From positions 1 through 5,289 of the forward strand of contig JAKFXU010000360.1 of NCBI GenBank assembly GCA_021731215.1: 5,289 nt of DNA, in the 5' to 3' direction. Shown in pieces: positions 1-5,283 of this stretch. A program made the translations under genes and the position numbers. Source of the DNA: Rhodoferax sp. GTDB lineage: Bacteria > Pseudomonadota > Gammaproteobacteria > Burkholderiales > Burkholderiaceae_C. The notes under the pieces are model-generated. The model ran no database searches, was not told the origin of the DNA, and worked only from the letters and a program-made list of their open reading frames with translations. Positions within the stretch are counted from its first letter, which is position 1; each line of letters opens with the position of its first letter.

Positions 1-1
1 C

Positions 2-67
2 AAGGCCCCTTGCAAGCGGTGCGACGGGAAAAGATATTTTCAGGGAGTCGAGGCCGTTGCGGCTTGA
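2..67 (+). CDS. possible 3' end of a cassette-borne gene (partial)
   Basis: One plus-strand frame is open from the window edge (first full codon at 2) to a TGA at 65-67, giving about 21 residues: KAPCKRCDGKRYFQGVEAVA plus a final A. It contains a CxxC pair (C4 and C7 of this fragment), which could belong to a small zinc knuckle. The stop lies 9 bases before the attC-like site at 77, the usual distance for a gene inside an integron cassette, and the direction is right for one. That position is the main support. The fragment is very short and another frame is also open here, so this may be chance. I do not recognise the family. Confidence 0.25.
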   Translation, partial: KAPCKRCDGKRYFQGVEAVAA

Positions 68-76
68 ACCGGGCTC

Positions 77-131
77 GTCCAACAAACGGTTCAGATCGTG
101 GCTTCGCACGATCTAACCTTACTCGTTAGAT
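77..131 (+). other. attC-like integron cassette recombination site
   Basis: Seen: GTCCAAC at 77-83 fits the R'' consensus RYYYAAC and GTTAGAT at 125-131 fits the R' consensus GTTRRRY. Between them, GTTCAGATCGTG (89-100) and CACGATCTAAC (107-117) form an 11-bp stem with one unpaired base (C92) around a six-base loop GCTTCG (101-106). The unpaired spacers are 84-88 and 118-124. The two outer boxes can pair with five Watson-Crick pairs and one G-T wobble. Known: the extrahelical base in the left inner arm sets attC orientation. Its position here makes the plus strand the top strand, so cassette genes would read rightward and exchange would fall between G125 and T126. The right spacer is 7 bases rather than the more common 6. 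No second site or integrase gene is visible in the window. Confidence 0.72.
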
Positions 132-148
132 AATTCGAAAGCGCTCAT
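119..148 (-). pseudogene. start of a lost partner-toxin gene, cut off by the attC-like site
   Basis: An ATG at 148-146 overlaps the antitoxin stop codon (ATGA), the usual arrangement of an antitoxin-toxin pair. The frame reads MSAFELSNE and then stops at TAA (121-119). VapC/FitB PIN-domain toxins often begin with a short stretch such as MSxF followed by a hydrophobic beta strand and an invariant Asp. Here the frame departs from that after four or five residues and runs straight into the right core box of the attC-like element. I infer that the toxin body was replaced or removed at this junction. The remaining nine codons cannot encode a toxin. The alternative is that the ATGA overlap is accidental. 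Confidence 0.45.
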
Positions 149-495
149 CGCGAGTCGCGATCCTCGCGAATGATGTCCACGGCTAGCGGTCCACCTGTAA
201 CCGGTTGCACAAAACGCAGCCTGTGCTCGGCGGCAATTTGCTCAATGGTCTTGGTGCCGCGCCGGGTGATCGGGTGCCCCAGGCGGTCAAACCCCACCAC
301 TTGCCCCGGTGACGCTATTGCGTCGGCTTGGGTAGAAGTCATGGTGCTGCTGCTGGACCCGGCGGGCGGCTCAACGACCGCCCGCTCAATCAGGCTCATC
401 AGTTCCCCTTGCAAGGAGCGATGGTTTCGTGCCGCGCGTTGACGCAGGGCTTGCGCCCACTGCTCGGGGACATCTTTAATGGAAATAGTTGCCAC
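145..495 (-). CDS. FitA/VapB-type ribbon-helix-helix antitoxin, apparently orphan
   Basis: This encodes a 116-residue DNA-binding antitoxin of the FitA/VapB type, expected to neutralise a PIN-domain ribonuclease and repress its own promoter. Residues 1-40 (MATISIKDVPEQWAQALRQR and on through NHRSLQGELMSLIERAV) match the usual strand-helix-helix N-terminus. Residues 45-65 are a low-complexity Ser/Thr/Ala linker. The tail, VDIIREDRDSR, resembles the toxin-binding end of FitA proteins, so the antitoxin itself looks complete, though longer than the roughly 80-residue classical members. I chose the GTG at 495: it has GGAG five bases upstream (CTCC at 501-504), gives the canonical MATI start, and lies downstream of the promoter. 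A longer TTG-started version (534) would begin upstream of the likely transcript start. The downstream toxin is missing (see 119-148). Confidence 0.85.
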   Translation of the reverse strand: MATISIKDVPEQWAQALRQRAARNHRSLQGELMSLIERAVVEPPAGSSSSTMTSTQADAIASPGQVVGFDRLGHPITRRGTKTIEQIAAEHRLRFVQPVTGGPLAVDIIREDRDSR

Positions 496-527
496 AATGG
501 CTCCAAAATGGATTTGGAGCCATTGTG
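493..527. promoter_or_regulatory. perfect 15-bp inverted repeat, probable antitoxin operator
   Basis: CACAATGGCTCCAAA at 493-507 is repeated exactly as its reverse complement at 513-527, with a five-base centre (ATGGA, 508-512). The repeat spans the predicted -10 box, the transcript start, the ribosome binding site and the GTG start codon of the antitoxin gene. FitA/VapB-type antitoxins commonly bind inverted repeats in their own promoters, so this is the natural candidate for autorepression. On a transcript starting upstream it would also fold into a stable hairpin hiding the ribosome binding site. Confidence 0.75.
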
Positions 528-550
528 CGCTCAAGCAGAAGGCGGGTCAA
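522..550 (-). promoter_or_regulatory. sigma70-type promoter of the antitoxin gene
   Basis: Read on the minus strand, TTGACC (550-545) and CACAAT (527-522) are separated by exactly 17 bases. They match the -35 and -10 consensus at five and four of six positions. The predicted transcript start is near 515, giving a leader of about 20 bases before the GTG at 495. The -10 box is the outer part of one arm of the inverted repeat at 493-527, so a bound repressor would block polymerase. Confidence 0.6.
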
Positions 551-631
551 TATTCAATCCACGCCGACAGCCTGATGCTGGTTACAGACAATTTTGGAGG
601 GCCACCCAAAGGCTGAAGGGCCGCGGCACGG

Positions 632-1270
632 CTATTTCCTGGTTTCGTTGGCGCTCGGCTTGGGCAGCAGGGCCTGCAACTCTTCTTCGCTGATGATCTC
701 CAGCACGCGCACCACTTTCTGCACGCCGCTGATGCTGCGGGCGATGTCGGTGGCGCGCTCGGCCTCGCGCTGGGTCACGCGCCCCATCAGATAGACGGTG
801 CCGCGCTCCGTCACCACTTTGAAGGCATTGGCAAACAGGTCTTTGGCATCCACCATGCCGGCTTTGACCCGGCCGGTTACCAGCGCATCGGACGAGCGCT
901 GGGTCAGGCTGGCTTGGCCCAGAATGCCGACTTCATTGACGATGGCGCGCACGTTCTCGACCCTGGCGACCACCTGCTCCAGCAACTGCTTGTCTTGTGC
1001 GTTGGGCACCTCACCGGTCAACAGCACCTGGCGGTTGTAGCTGGTCACGCCGACCCGAACACGTCCGCCCAGATGTTCGCGGATACGGCTGGCGGCGCGC
1101 AACTCGATGCCTTCGTCCTCAATCTGGGTGCCTGCGGTACGGCGGTCGGTCGCCATCAGCGAGCCGACCACCGCGCCGCCCACGATGAGGGGCGCACACG
1201 CGCTCAGCCCAGCGCCTAAAGTCGCGCTGAGCGCCAGCAGAAGCAGCAGTTTTCGATGGCTCGTTTTCAT
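632..1270 (-). CDS. dolP: DolP (YraP)-like outer-membrane lipoprotein with two BON domains
   Basis: This is a 212-residue lipoprotein. A positively charged start and hydrophobic stretch (residues 1-24) lead to the lipobox LSAC with the lipidated cysteine at 25. The sequence PLIVGGAVVGSLMATDRRTA then matches the segment that follows the lipobox in E. coli DolP. Two BON domains follow, at about 54-118 and 127-192, and each ends in the usual V-x-N/V-x-x-V pattern. The E. coli protein sits in the periplasm on the inner face of the outer membrane, binds anionic phospholipid and helps maintain envelope integrity and BAM function; that role is assumed here from homology. The C-terminus is about 20 residues longer than in E. 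coli (EEELQALLPKPSANETRK). The ATG overlaps the stop of the upstream SIS gene by four bases and has AAGGAG seven bases upstream, indicating translational coupling. Confidence 0.9.
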   Translation of the reverse strand: MKTSHRKLLLLLALSATLGAGLSACAPLIVGGAVVGSLMATDRRTAGTQIEDEGIELRAASRIREHLGGRVRVGVTSYNRQVLLTGEVPNAQDKQLLEQVVARVENVRAIVNEVGILGQASLTQRSSDALVTGRVKAGMVDAKDLFANAFKVVTERGTVYLMGRVTQREAERATDIARSISGVQKVVRVLEIISEEELQALLPKPSANETRK

Positions 1271-1866
1271 ATTGAAGCTCCTTGGTCTCCGAGTAACTGG
1301 GCATCCACCGCGTCACAAATACAGTGCAGGGCCAGCAAATGGACCTCCTGAATGCGCGCGTTGCGTTCATGGGGTACACAAATGTGGACATCGGTATCGC
1401 GCAGGGCATGGGTCATCTTGCCGCCGCCGTGCCCGCTCAAGCCTACCACCACCATCTCGCGCTCATGGGCGGCCTCGATCGCGGCCAGCACATTGGCCGA
1501 ATTGCCGCTGCTGGAAAGCACCAGCAGCACGTCGCCCGGCTGCCCCAGGGCGCGCACCTGGCGTGAAAAAATGAGCTTGAAGTCGTAGTCGTTGGCCAGC
1601 GCCGTGATGCTGGCGCTGTTGGTGCTCAGCGCAAGCGCCGCCAGTTCAGGCCGCTCGCGTTCATGGCGCCCGACAAACTGGGCGGCGAAATGCTGCGCTT
1701 GTGCGGCCGAGCCGCCGTTGCCGCAGGCCAGCACCTTGGCGCCGCTGGTGACGCAGGTCAGCATGGCTTGCACCGCCGCCGCGATCGGCTTGCTCAATAG
1801 CTGCGCCGCCTGGTATTTCAGGTCGGCACTGTCGATGAAGTGTTGTTGAATACGTTGCTCAAGCAT
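1267..1866 (-). CDS. diaA: SIS-domain protein, DiaA/GmhA family, probably DiaA-like
   Basis: This 199-residue protein is one complete SIS domain. The phosphosugar-binding signatures are CGNGGSAAQAQHF (48-60) and LSSSGNSANV (118-126), with the C-terminal RIQEVHLLALH at 171-181. GmhA makes heptose for lipopolysaccharide; DiaA binds DnaA and stimulates replication initiation. From memory of E. coli GmhA, the metal/catalytic residues are H61, E65, Q172 and H180. Here H59, Q173 and H181 are kept, but the Glu position is Q63 (HFAAQFVGR), so the isomerase site appears incomplete. The neighbours (yraN before, dolP after, rsmI divergent) match the E. coli diaA locus. I therefore favour the DiaA-like role, although relatives in betaproteobacteria are often labelled phosphoheptose isomerase. 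The start aligns with DiaA, but no Shine-Dalgarno sequence precedes it. Confidence 0.8.
   Translation of the reverse strand: MLEQRIQQHFIDSADLKYQAAQLLSKPIAAAVQAMLTCVTSGAKVLACGNGGSAAQAQHFAAQFVGRHERERPELAALALSTNSASITALANDYDFKLIFSRQVRALGQPGDVLLVLSSSGNSANVLAAIEAAHEREMVVVGLSGHGGGKMTHALRDTDVHICVPHERNARIQEVHLLALHCICDAVDAQLLGDQGASI
1278..1283 (-). promoter_or_regulatory. strong ribosome binding site of the dolP-like gene
   Basis: AAGGAG on the minus strand lies seven bases before the ATG at 1270, within the last codons of the SIS-domain gene. It fixes the dolP start even though the two genes overlap by four bases. Confidence 0.75.
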
Positions 1867-1873
1867 GGGGCGA

Positions 1874-1896
1874 TGATACCTGCGCCAGAGGTATCA
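1874..1896. promoter_or_regulatory. inverted repeat just before the SIS-domain gene
   Basis: TGATACCT (1874-1881) and AGGTATCA (1889-1896) form a perfect 8-bp inverted repeat with a seven-base spacer. It ends seven bases before the ATG at 1866. It could be a repressor site or an RNA hairpin at the translation start. It lacks a following U-run, so it is not a terminator. The rest of the 97-base gap between yraN and this gene (1867-1963) shows no gene and no convincing promoter. Confidence 0.5.
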
Positions 1897-1963
1897 AACT
1901 GTGGGTCGCCAGCGCGCGCTCAGAAGCGCCCGCACTGACGTTGGGGCCGGGTGGTCGGCCGGC

Positions 1964-2350
1964 TCAAGAAGCATCAAAGGCCGCCTGCAGCCATTCAATG
2001 CCGCCGGCCTCCAGCAGCACGACATCAAAGCGGCAGGGCGGCGGCTGGCGCAGGCGCAGCAGGTAATGGCGCGCGGCGAAAACAATGCGCCGCTGCTTGG
2101 CGCTGCTGACGCTGGCGGCGGCCCCGCCGTGGCTGACACTCTGGCGCTGGCGCACCTCCACAAACACGGTGGTGCCGTCCGGCGCGCGCAGGATCAGGTC
2201 GATTTCTCCGCCGCCGCGCCCGGGCGTCCGATAATTGCGCTCCAGCAGGCGCAAACCGGCTTGCTGCAGGTAGCGCAGCGCGGCGTCTTCGGCGGCATCG
2301 CCCGCCTGCTTGCTGGTGCCAACCTTGGTCTTGATTTGAGGAAATACCAT
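1964..2350 (-). CDS. yraN: YraN / UPF0102 family endonuclease-like protein
   Basis: This 128-residue protein has the UPF0102 pattern: a helical start with Glu (AGDAAEDAALRYL, 16-28), GGEIDLI (47-53) and VFVEVRQR (62-69) followed by GGAAASVSSAKQRRI. These are the motifs of a restriction-endonuclease-like (PD-(D/E)xK) fold, with D51 and E65 as the likely metal ligands. It ends in CRFDVVLLE and the family's usual W-x-x-x-F. Length agrees with E. coli YraN (about 131). The substrate is not established. The ATG is the only usable start because an in-frame stop lies three codons upstream; the Shine-Dalgarno is weak. It shares its first base with the start codon of the divergent rsmI. It heads the block leading to the SIS-domain and dolP genes but is 97 bases from the next one. 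Confidence 0.9.
   Translation of the reverse strand: MVFPQIKTKVGTSKQAGDAAEDAALRYLQQAGLRLLERNYRTPGRGGGEIDLILRAPDGTTVFVEVRQRQSVSHGGAAASVSSAKQRRIVFAARHYLLRLRQPPPCRFDVVLLEAGGIEWLQAAFDAS
2338..2342 (+). promoter_or_regulatory. ribosome binding site supporting the TTG start of rsmI
   Basis: GAGGA lies seven bases before the TTG at 2350, inside the first codons of yraN on the other strand. An in-frame stop (TGA, 2332-2334) excludes longer versions. The next in-frame ATG (2437) would begin inside the conserved LYMVATPIGN strand, so the TTG is the best start. Confidence 0.65.
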
Positions 2351-3273
2351 TGACTGCTACTCTTGCCTCTGCCTCGGCCCGGAGTGCCGCATTTGAAGCG
2401 GCCGCTGGTCAGAATTATCCGCCTGGCGCACTGTACATGGTGGCGACACCGATTGGCAACCTGGCCGACATCACGCTGCGGGCGCTGCATGTGCTGGCAT
2501 TGGCTGACACCATCGCCTGCGAGGACACGCGCCACACCCAGACTTTGCTGCGCGCCTATGGCATCGACAAGACCGCCGCGCAGTTGCTCGCCGTGCACCA
2601 GCACAACGAGGCGCAGGCGGCGCAGACTGTGCTTGAGCGACTGCGCCAAGGTCAGCGCGTGGCCTACGCCAGCGATGCCGGCACGCCAGCCATCAGCGAC
2701 CCCGGCGCCCGGCTGGTAGCCGTTGTGCGCCGCGCCGCCTGGCCGGTGATTCCGCTGCCCGGCGCCAGCAGCGTGACCGCCGCGCTCAGTGTGGCCGGCA
2801 TCGCCGACGAGGGCGCGCAGCAGGGCCAGTTTGTATTCGTCGGCTTTTTGTCGTCCAAGGCCACCGAACGGGCCAGTGCGGTGGCGGCGCTGGCGCTGGA
2901 GGCGCGCGCCGTGGTCTTGCTGGAGGCGCCGCACCGGATTGAAACACTGGCCACGGCGCTGGCTGTTTTGGGCGAGCGGCCGCTCACCATCGGGCGCGAG
3001 TTGACCAAACAATTCGAGGAGATTGCCACCGTCGCGGCCGGCACCTTGGCGGACTGGCTGCGTGCGCAGCCGCACCGCTGCCGGGGCGAATTCGTGCTGG
3101 TGCTGCATCCGGCGGCGGTGAAAGTCGAGCCGGGCCACGAGCAGCGCATTCTCAAGCTGCTGCTGGCGGAGCTGCCGTTAAAGACCGCCGTCAAGCTGGC
3201 GGCCGACATTACCGGGGCCTCGCGCAATGCCTTGTACGACGCTGCGCTGGAACTGAAAAAGGACGGTGGCTAG
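2350..3273 (+). CDS. rsmI: 16S rRNA (cytidine-1402-2'-O)-methyltransferase RsmI
   Basis: This 307-residue tetrapyrrole-methylase-fold protein uses S-adenosylmethionine to methylate the 2'-hydroxyl of C1402 in the ribosomal decoding centre. Signatures in order: LYMVATPIGNLADIT (28-42), EDTRHT (58-63), SDAGTPAISDPG (108-119), IPLPGAS (134-140), LEAPHR (191-196), GRELTKQFEE (215-224), RGEFVLVL (245-252), and a C-terminal helical segment LPLKTAVKLAADITGASRNA (275-294). Length is slightly above the E. coli protein (about 286) because of a longer Ala-rich N-terminus. The start is TTG at 2350 with a GAGGA ribosome binding site. It is divergent from yraN and ends tail-to-tail on the second nosL gene. 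Its own promoter must lie inside yraN. Confidence 0.95.
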   Translation: MTATLASASARSAAFEAAAGQNYPPGALYMVATPIGNLADITLRALHVLALADTIACEDTRHTQTLLRAYGIDKTAAQLLAVHQHNEAQAAQTVLERLRQGQRVAYASDAGTPAISDPGARLVAVVRRAAWPVIPLPGASSVTAALSVAGIADEGAQQGQFVFVGFLSSKATERASAVAALALEARAVVLLEAPHRIETLATALAVLGERPLTIGRELTKQFEEIATVAAGTLADWLRAQPHRCRGEFVLVLHPAAVKVEPGHEQRILKLLLAELPLKTAVKLAADITGASRNALYDAALELKKDGG

Positions 3274-3923
3274 GGTAGTTTCAGCGTCGCCTCGGCGGCA
3301 TCATGCGCGTGGCGGCGTCGGCCATTGAGGTCTTGCAGCAATTGCGGGCTGATTTGCCTGGCCTCCAGCAGCAGCCCGCCGCGCACGCTGGCGAAGCGCT
3401 GCGCGGCAGCCGCACTGGTAAAAGCGGGCAGATTGCCGGCGCGCATGGGGCCCGTGGCAGTCGAGCCGCTGACGTAGACTGCATCCGCAGCACTGATCCA
3501 GGCGCCGCTGTCGGCATCGCTTACATAACTGGCCGCGATCTCGCCGGCCCTGCGGCCGCGAGTGTAGTGACCCACGTCTTGCAGGTAGATAAAGAGTGAG
3601 AGCGGCGAATCGAAGAACTGCGTGTCGCCATTGTCGAAAATAACCTGTGCCGCCCACTCGCGTGAGCGCGCCGGGTACATGCCGCACACCGGGCAACGTG
3701 CATCGGCGGGCACAGGTCGGGGCGTGTGCAGGCCCAGTCCCGACTTGGGGTCATAGGGTATGGGCGGCGCCACCACGCAAACTTCGCCCGCAGCCGCCAA
3801 AAGGGCGGCATCCGGGGACCTCGTGCGCCAAGGCGTCAGCAGCAGACACCCCATGAGGACCAGACCGGCGAGCGACGCCCAGCGCAGCGGGCTGAGCGCA
3901 GGCACACGCACACGCAGCATCAT
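3270..3923 (-). CDS. nosL: NosL-family copper-binding protein, second copy (CPVCGM type)
   Basis: This 217-residue exported NosL-domain protein carries a hydrophobic segment at about 15-30. It may be an uncleaved anchor or a weak lipoprotein signal (LMGC, cysteine 26), but the Met before Gly and the hydrophobic LLL after Cys make lipidation doubtful. The metal motif CPVCGM is at 77-82, followed by the NosL body: VIFDNGDTQFFDSPLSLFIYL (94-114), SDADSGAWISAADAVYVSGS (135-154), GPMRAGNLPAF and RFASVRGG. NosL proteins bind Cu(I) outside the cytoplasmic membrane and help build the copper centres of nitrous oxide reductase NosZ. The gene starts two bases after the stop of the first nosL with no good Shine-Dalgarno of its own, so it is probably translated by coupling. 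It differs strongly from its neighbour. Its stop overlaps that of rsmI. Confidence 0.85.
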   Translation of the reverse strand: MMLRVRVPALSPLRWASLAGLVLMGCLLLTPWRTRSPDAALLAAAGEVCVVAPPIPYDPKSGLGLHTPRPVPADARCPVCGMYPARSREWAAQVIFDNGDTQFFDSPLSLFIYLQDVGHYTRGRRAGEIAASYVSDADSGAWISAADAVYVSGSTATGPMRAGNLPAFTSAAAAQRFASVRGGLLLEARQISPQLLQDLNGRRRHAHDAAEATLKLP

Positions 3924-3925
3924 GG

Positions 3926-4471
3926 CTACATCTTGCTGTCATGCAGCGCGCCGCCGCTCAGGTCCACCATCTCGGGTTTGACCTCGGCGTAGCGCAGCAG
4001 CTTGCCGCCCCATCGCTCGGCGAATTTTTTGGCGTCGGGCTCCTGCGCGAAGCTGGCGATGGTCGGCCCCATCGAGCCATGGCGCTTGCTGCCCAGCACA
4101 TAGAAGGCGCTGCTGGCGTCGATCCAGTGGCCGCGCGGCTGTTGCCAGTCGGCTTGGCCCATGTCTTGCACGTACACCGCCAGCACCTTGCGCACCTGCT
4201 CGGGCCGCAGCAGCAGGTTGAACAGCTCCACCGTGTCGCACAGGAACACCGGCGCGCCGGCACCGGCGTAGTGGATCTGCGCCTTGGGGCCGGGATAGTC
4301 GGCCAACAACATGCCGTCCAGTTCGCACGCGGTGGCCGCGTCGATCTCGATCGGCTGCAACGCCGGGGCCTTGCCGGCGCGCTCACCGCAAGCGGCGAGG
4401 CCGCCCAGGGCAGCAAGCGCGGCCAGGCCCAACAGTTGGCGGCGGTGGCCGCAGAAACAGGTGTAACTCAT
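3926..4471 (-). CDS. nosL: NosL copper lipoprotein, nitrous oxide reductase maturation
   Basis: This 181-residue lipoprotein has a signal segment with lipobox LAAC (cysteine 28), preceded by HRRQLLG, which loosely resembles a twin-arginine motif. The mature part has the typical NosL order: the metal motif CELDGM (49-54) before LLADYPGPKAQIHY, then FLCDTVELFNLLLRPEQV (76-93), VYVQDMG (99-105), WIDASSAFYVLGSKR (116-130) and MGPTIASFA (134-142). NosL delivers Cu(I) for assembly of NosZ. The common motif is Cys-Gly-Met; here the residue next to Gly is Asp52 and the Cys is three positions earlier (C49), so the ligand set may differ. The ATG overlaps the nosY stop by four bases and has GGAGG eight bases upstream, which supports the start and an operon with nosY. 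Confidence 0.92.
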   Translation of the reverse strand: MSYTCFCGHRRQLLGLAALAALGGLAACGERAGKAPALQPIEIDAATACELDGMLLADYPGPKAQIHYAGAGAPVFLCDTVELFNLLLRPEQVRKVLAVYVQDMGQADWQQPRGHWIDASSAFYVLGSKRHGSMGPTIASFAQEPDAKKFAERWGGKLLRYAEVKPEMVDLSGGALHDSKM

Positions 4472-5283
4472 GATTTGAACCTCCAGCGTGCCAGCGCAAG
4501 CGGCACCATAATCCAGGTCAGCATGACCGCGCCCATCAGCCAGGGTTTGGCCAGAGCCGGCGGCACGATGCTGGTCAGGCCATACAGGGTACGAACATCT
4601 TCCAGTGAAAATACATTGAGGATGCGAAACACGTCGGCCGGGTTGAGCAGCAGCAGATAGGCAAACGCGTCGCCGCCGTAGCTGCCGCCGGTGGCCACCA
4701 GGCCCCCCAGCAGCAGCAGGTCAAACACCAGCACAAAGAAGAACCACAGCGCAATCGCCAGGCCCGAGGCGCGGGTGCGTTCGCGCGCGATCACCGACAG
4801 CAGCACGGCCAGACTCAGGAACGCCAGGCCCAGCAGCACCGCGCTGAGCATGAAACCCAGGTAGTGATAGAGCCCGGCCCAACTGAACTGCTGGAACAGC
4901 AGCAGCGCCACCAGGCCAAAGCCGGCCAGCGTGGAGAGCGTGAGCGCCCCCGCCAGCCCCAGGTACTTGCCCAGCAGCAGCTCCAGCCGGGTGATGGGCA
5001 AGGCCAGCAGCAGATCGAGCGAGCCGCGCTCGCGCTCGCCCACCACCGCATCAAAGCCGAGCAGCAAGGCGATCAGCGGAATCAGGTAGATCACCAGGCT
5101 GACCAGGCTGGCAATGGTGAATTCGATCGAGCGCAGGCCGAGCTGGCCCTGGCCGGCGCCGCCAAAGTAGGCAATCACCAGCGAGAACACCGTGAACACC
5201 AGCGCCACTGCCAGCACCCAGCGGTTGCGCAGGCGGTCGCGCAACTCTTTGGCCGCCAGCGTCAGGATTTGCGTCCATTCCAT
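4468..5283 (-). CDS. nosY: NosY, ABC-2 type permease for NosZ copper-site maturation
   Basis: This 271-residue membrane protein has about six transmembrane helices (near 22-40, 54-75, 105-130, 140-163, 173-195 and 247-266). The conserved cytoplasmic signature FDAVVGERERGSLDLLLALP (77-96) is typical of NosY and related ABC-2 permeases. The amphipathic start AAKELRDRLRNRW is also characteristic. NosY pairs with the ATPase NosF and the periplasmic NosD in the cytoplasmic membrane; the NosDFY complex is needed to build the CuZ cluster of nitrous oxide reductase. The length is as expected, so the gene appears complete, beginning six bases from the window end. nosF should lie immediately beyond the edge. 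It overlaps nosL by four bases. The GAAAC before its ATG is too short to judge the ribosome binding site. Confidence 0.92.
   Translation of the reverse strand: MEWTQILTLAAKELRDRLRNRWVLAVALVFTVFSLVIAYFGGAGQGQLGLRSIEFTIASLVSLVIYLIPLIALLLGFDAVVGERERGSLDLLLALPITRLELLLGKYLGLAGALTLSTLAGFGLVALLLFQQFSWAGLYHYLGFMLSAVLLGLAFLSLAVLLSVIARERTRASGLAIALWFFFVLVFDLLLLGGLVATGGSYGGDAFAYLLLLNPADVFRILNVFSLEDVRTLYGLTSIVPPALAKPWLMGAVMLTWIMVPLALARWRFKS
4480..4484 (-). promoter_or_regulatory. strong ribosome binding site of the first nosL gene
   Basis: GGAGG on the minus strand lies eight bases before the ATG at 4471, inside the last codons of nosY. It decides the nosL start despite the four-base ATGA overlap. Confidence 0.75.

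Noticed and set aside
1..12. Short palindrome CAAGGCCCCTTG at the window edge
   Set aside because: It is only five paired bases per side and its left context is cut off, so no role can be supported.
148..169. Three TCGCGA copies within 22 bases
   Set aside because: They fall in the codons of the charged antitoxin tail (REDRDSR) and are explained by Arg and Asp codon choice.
496..534. TTG start at 534, which would extend the antitoxin by 13 residues
   Set aside because: The extension encodes the inverted repeat and -10 box, lies upstream of the likely transcript start, has no ribosome binding site, and the GTG at 495 gives the family's usual MATI start.
581..587. GTTACAG as a second attC core box that would close a cassette around the antitoxin
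   Set aside because: It does not fit GTTRRRY (C at the fifth base), and no RYYYAAC box or stem precedes it. No second site is visible.
585..631. Terminator after the dolP-like gene
   Set aside because: The G+C-rich stretch does not fold into a convincing stem followed by a U-run on the minus strand.
2194..3138. 314-codon open frame on the minus strand opposite rsmI and yraN
   Set aside because: Its composition is rich in Arg, Gln, Gly and His, it has no recognisable motif, and it lies opposite the clearly coding rsmI in G+C-rich DNA. It is a shadow frame.
3941..4660. 239-codon open frame on the plus strand opposite nosL and nosY
   Set aside because: It covers two confidently identified genes on the other strand, shows no domain, and has the biased composition of an antisense frame.
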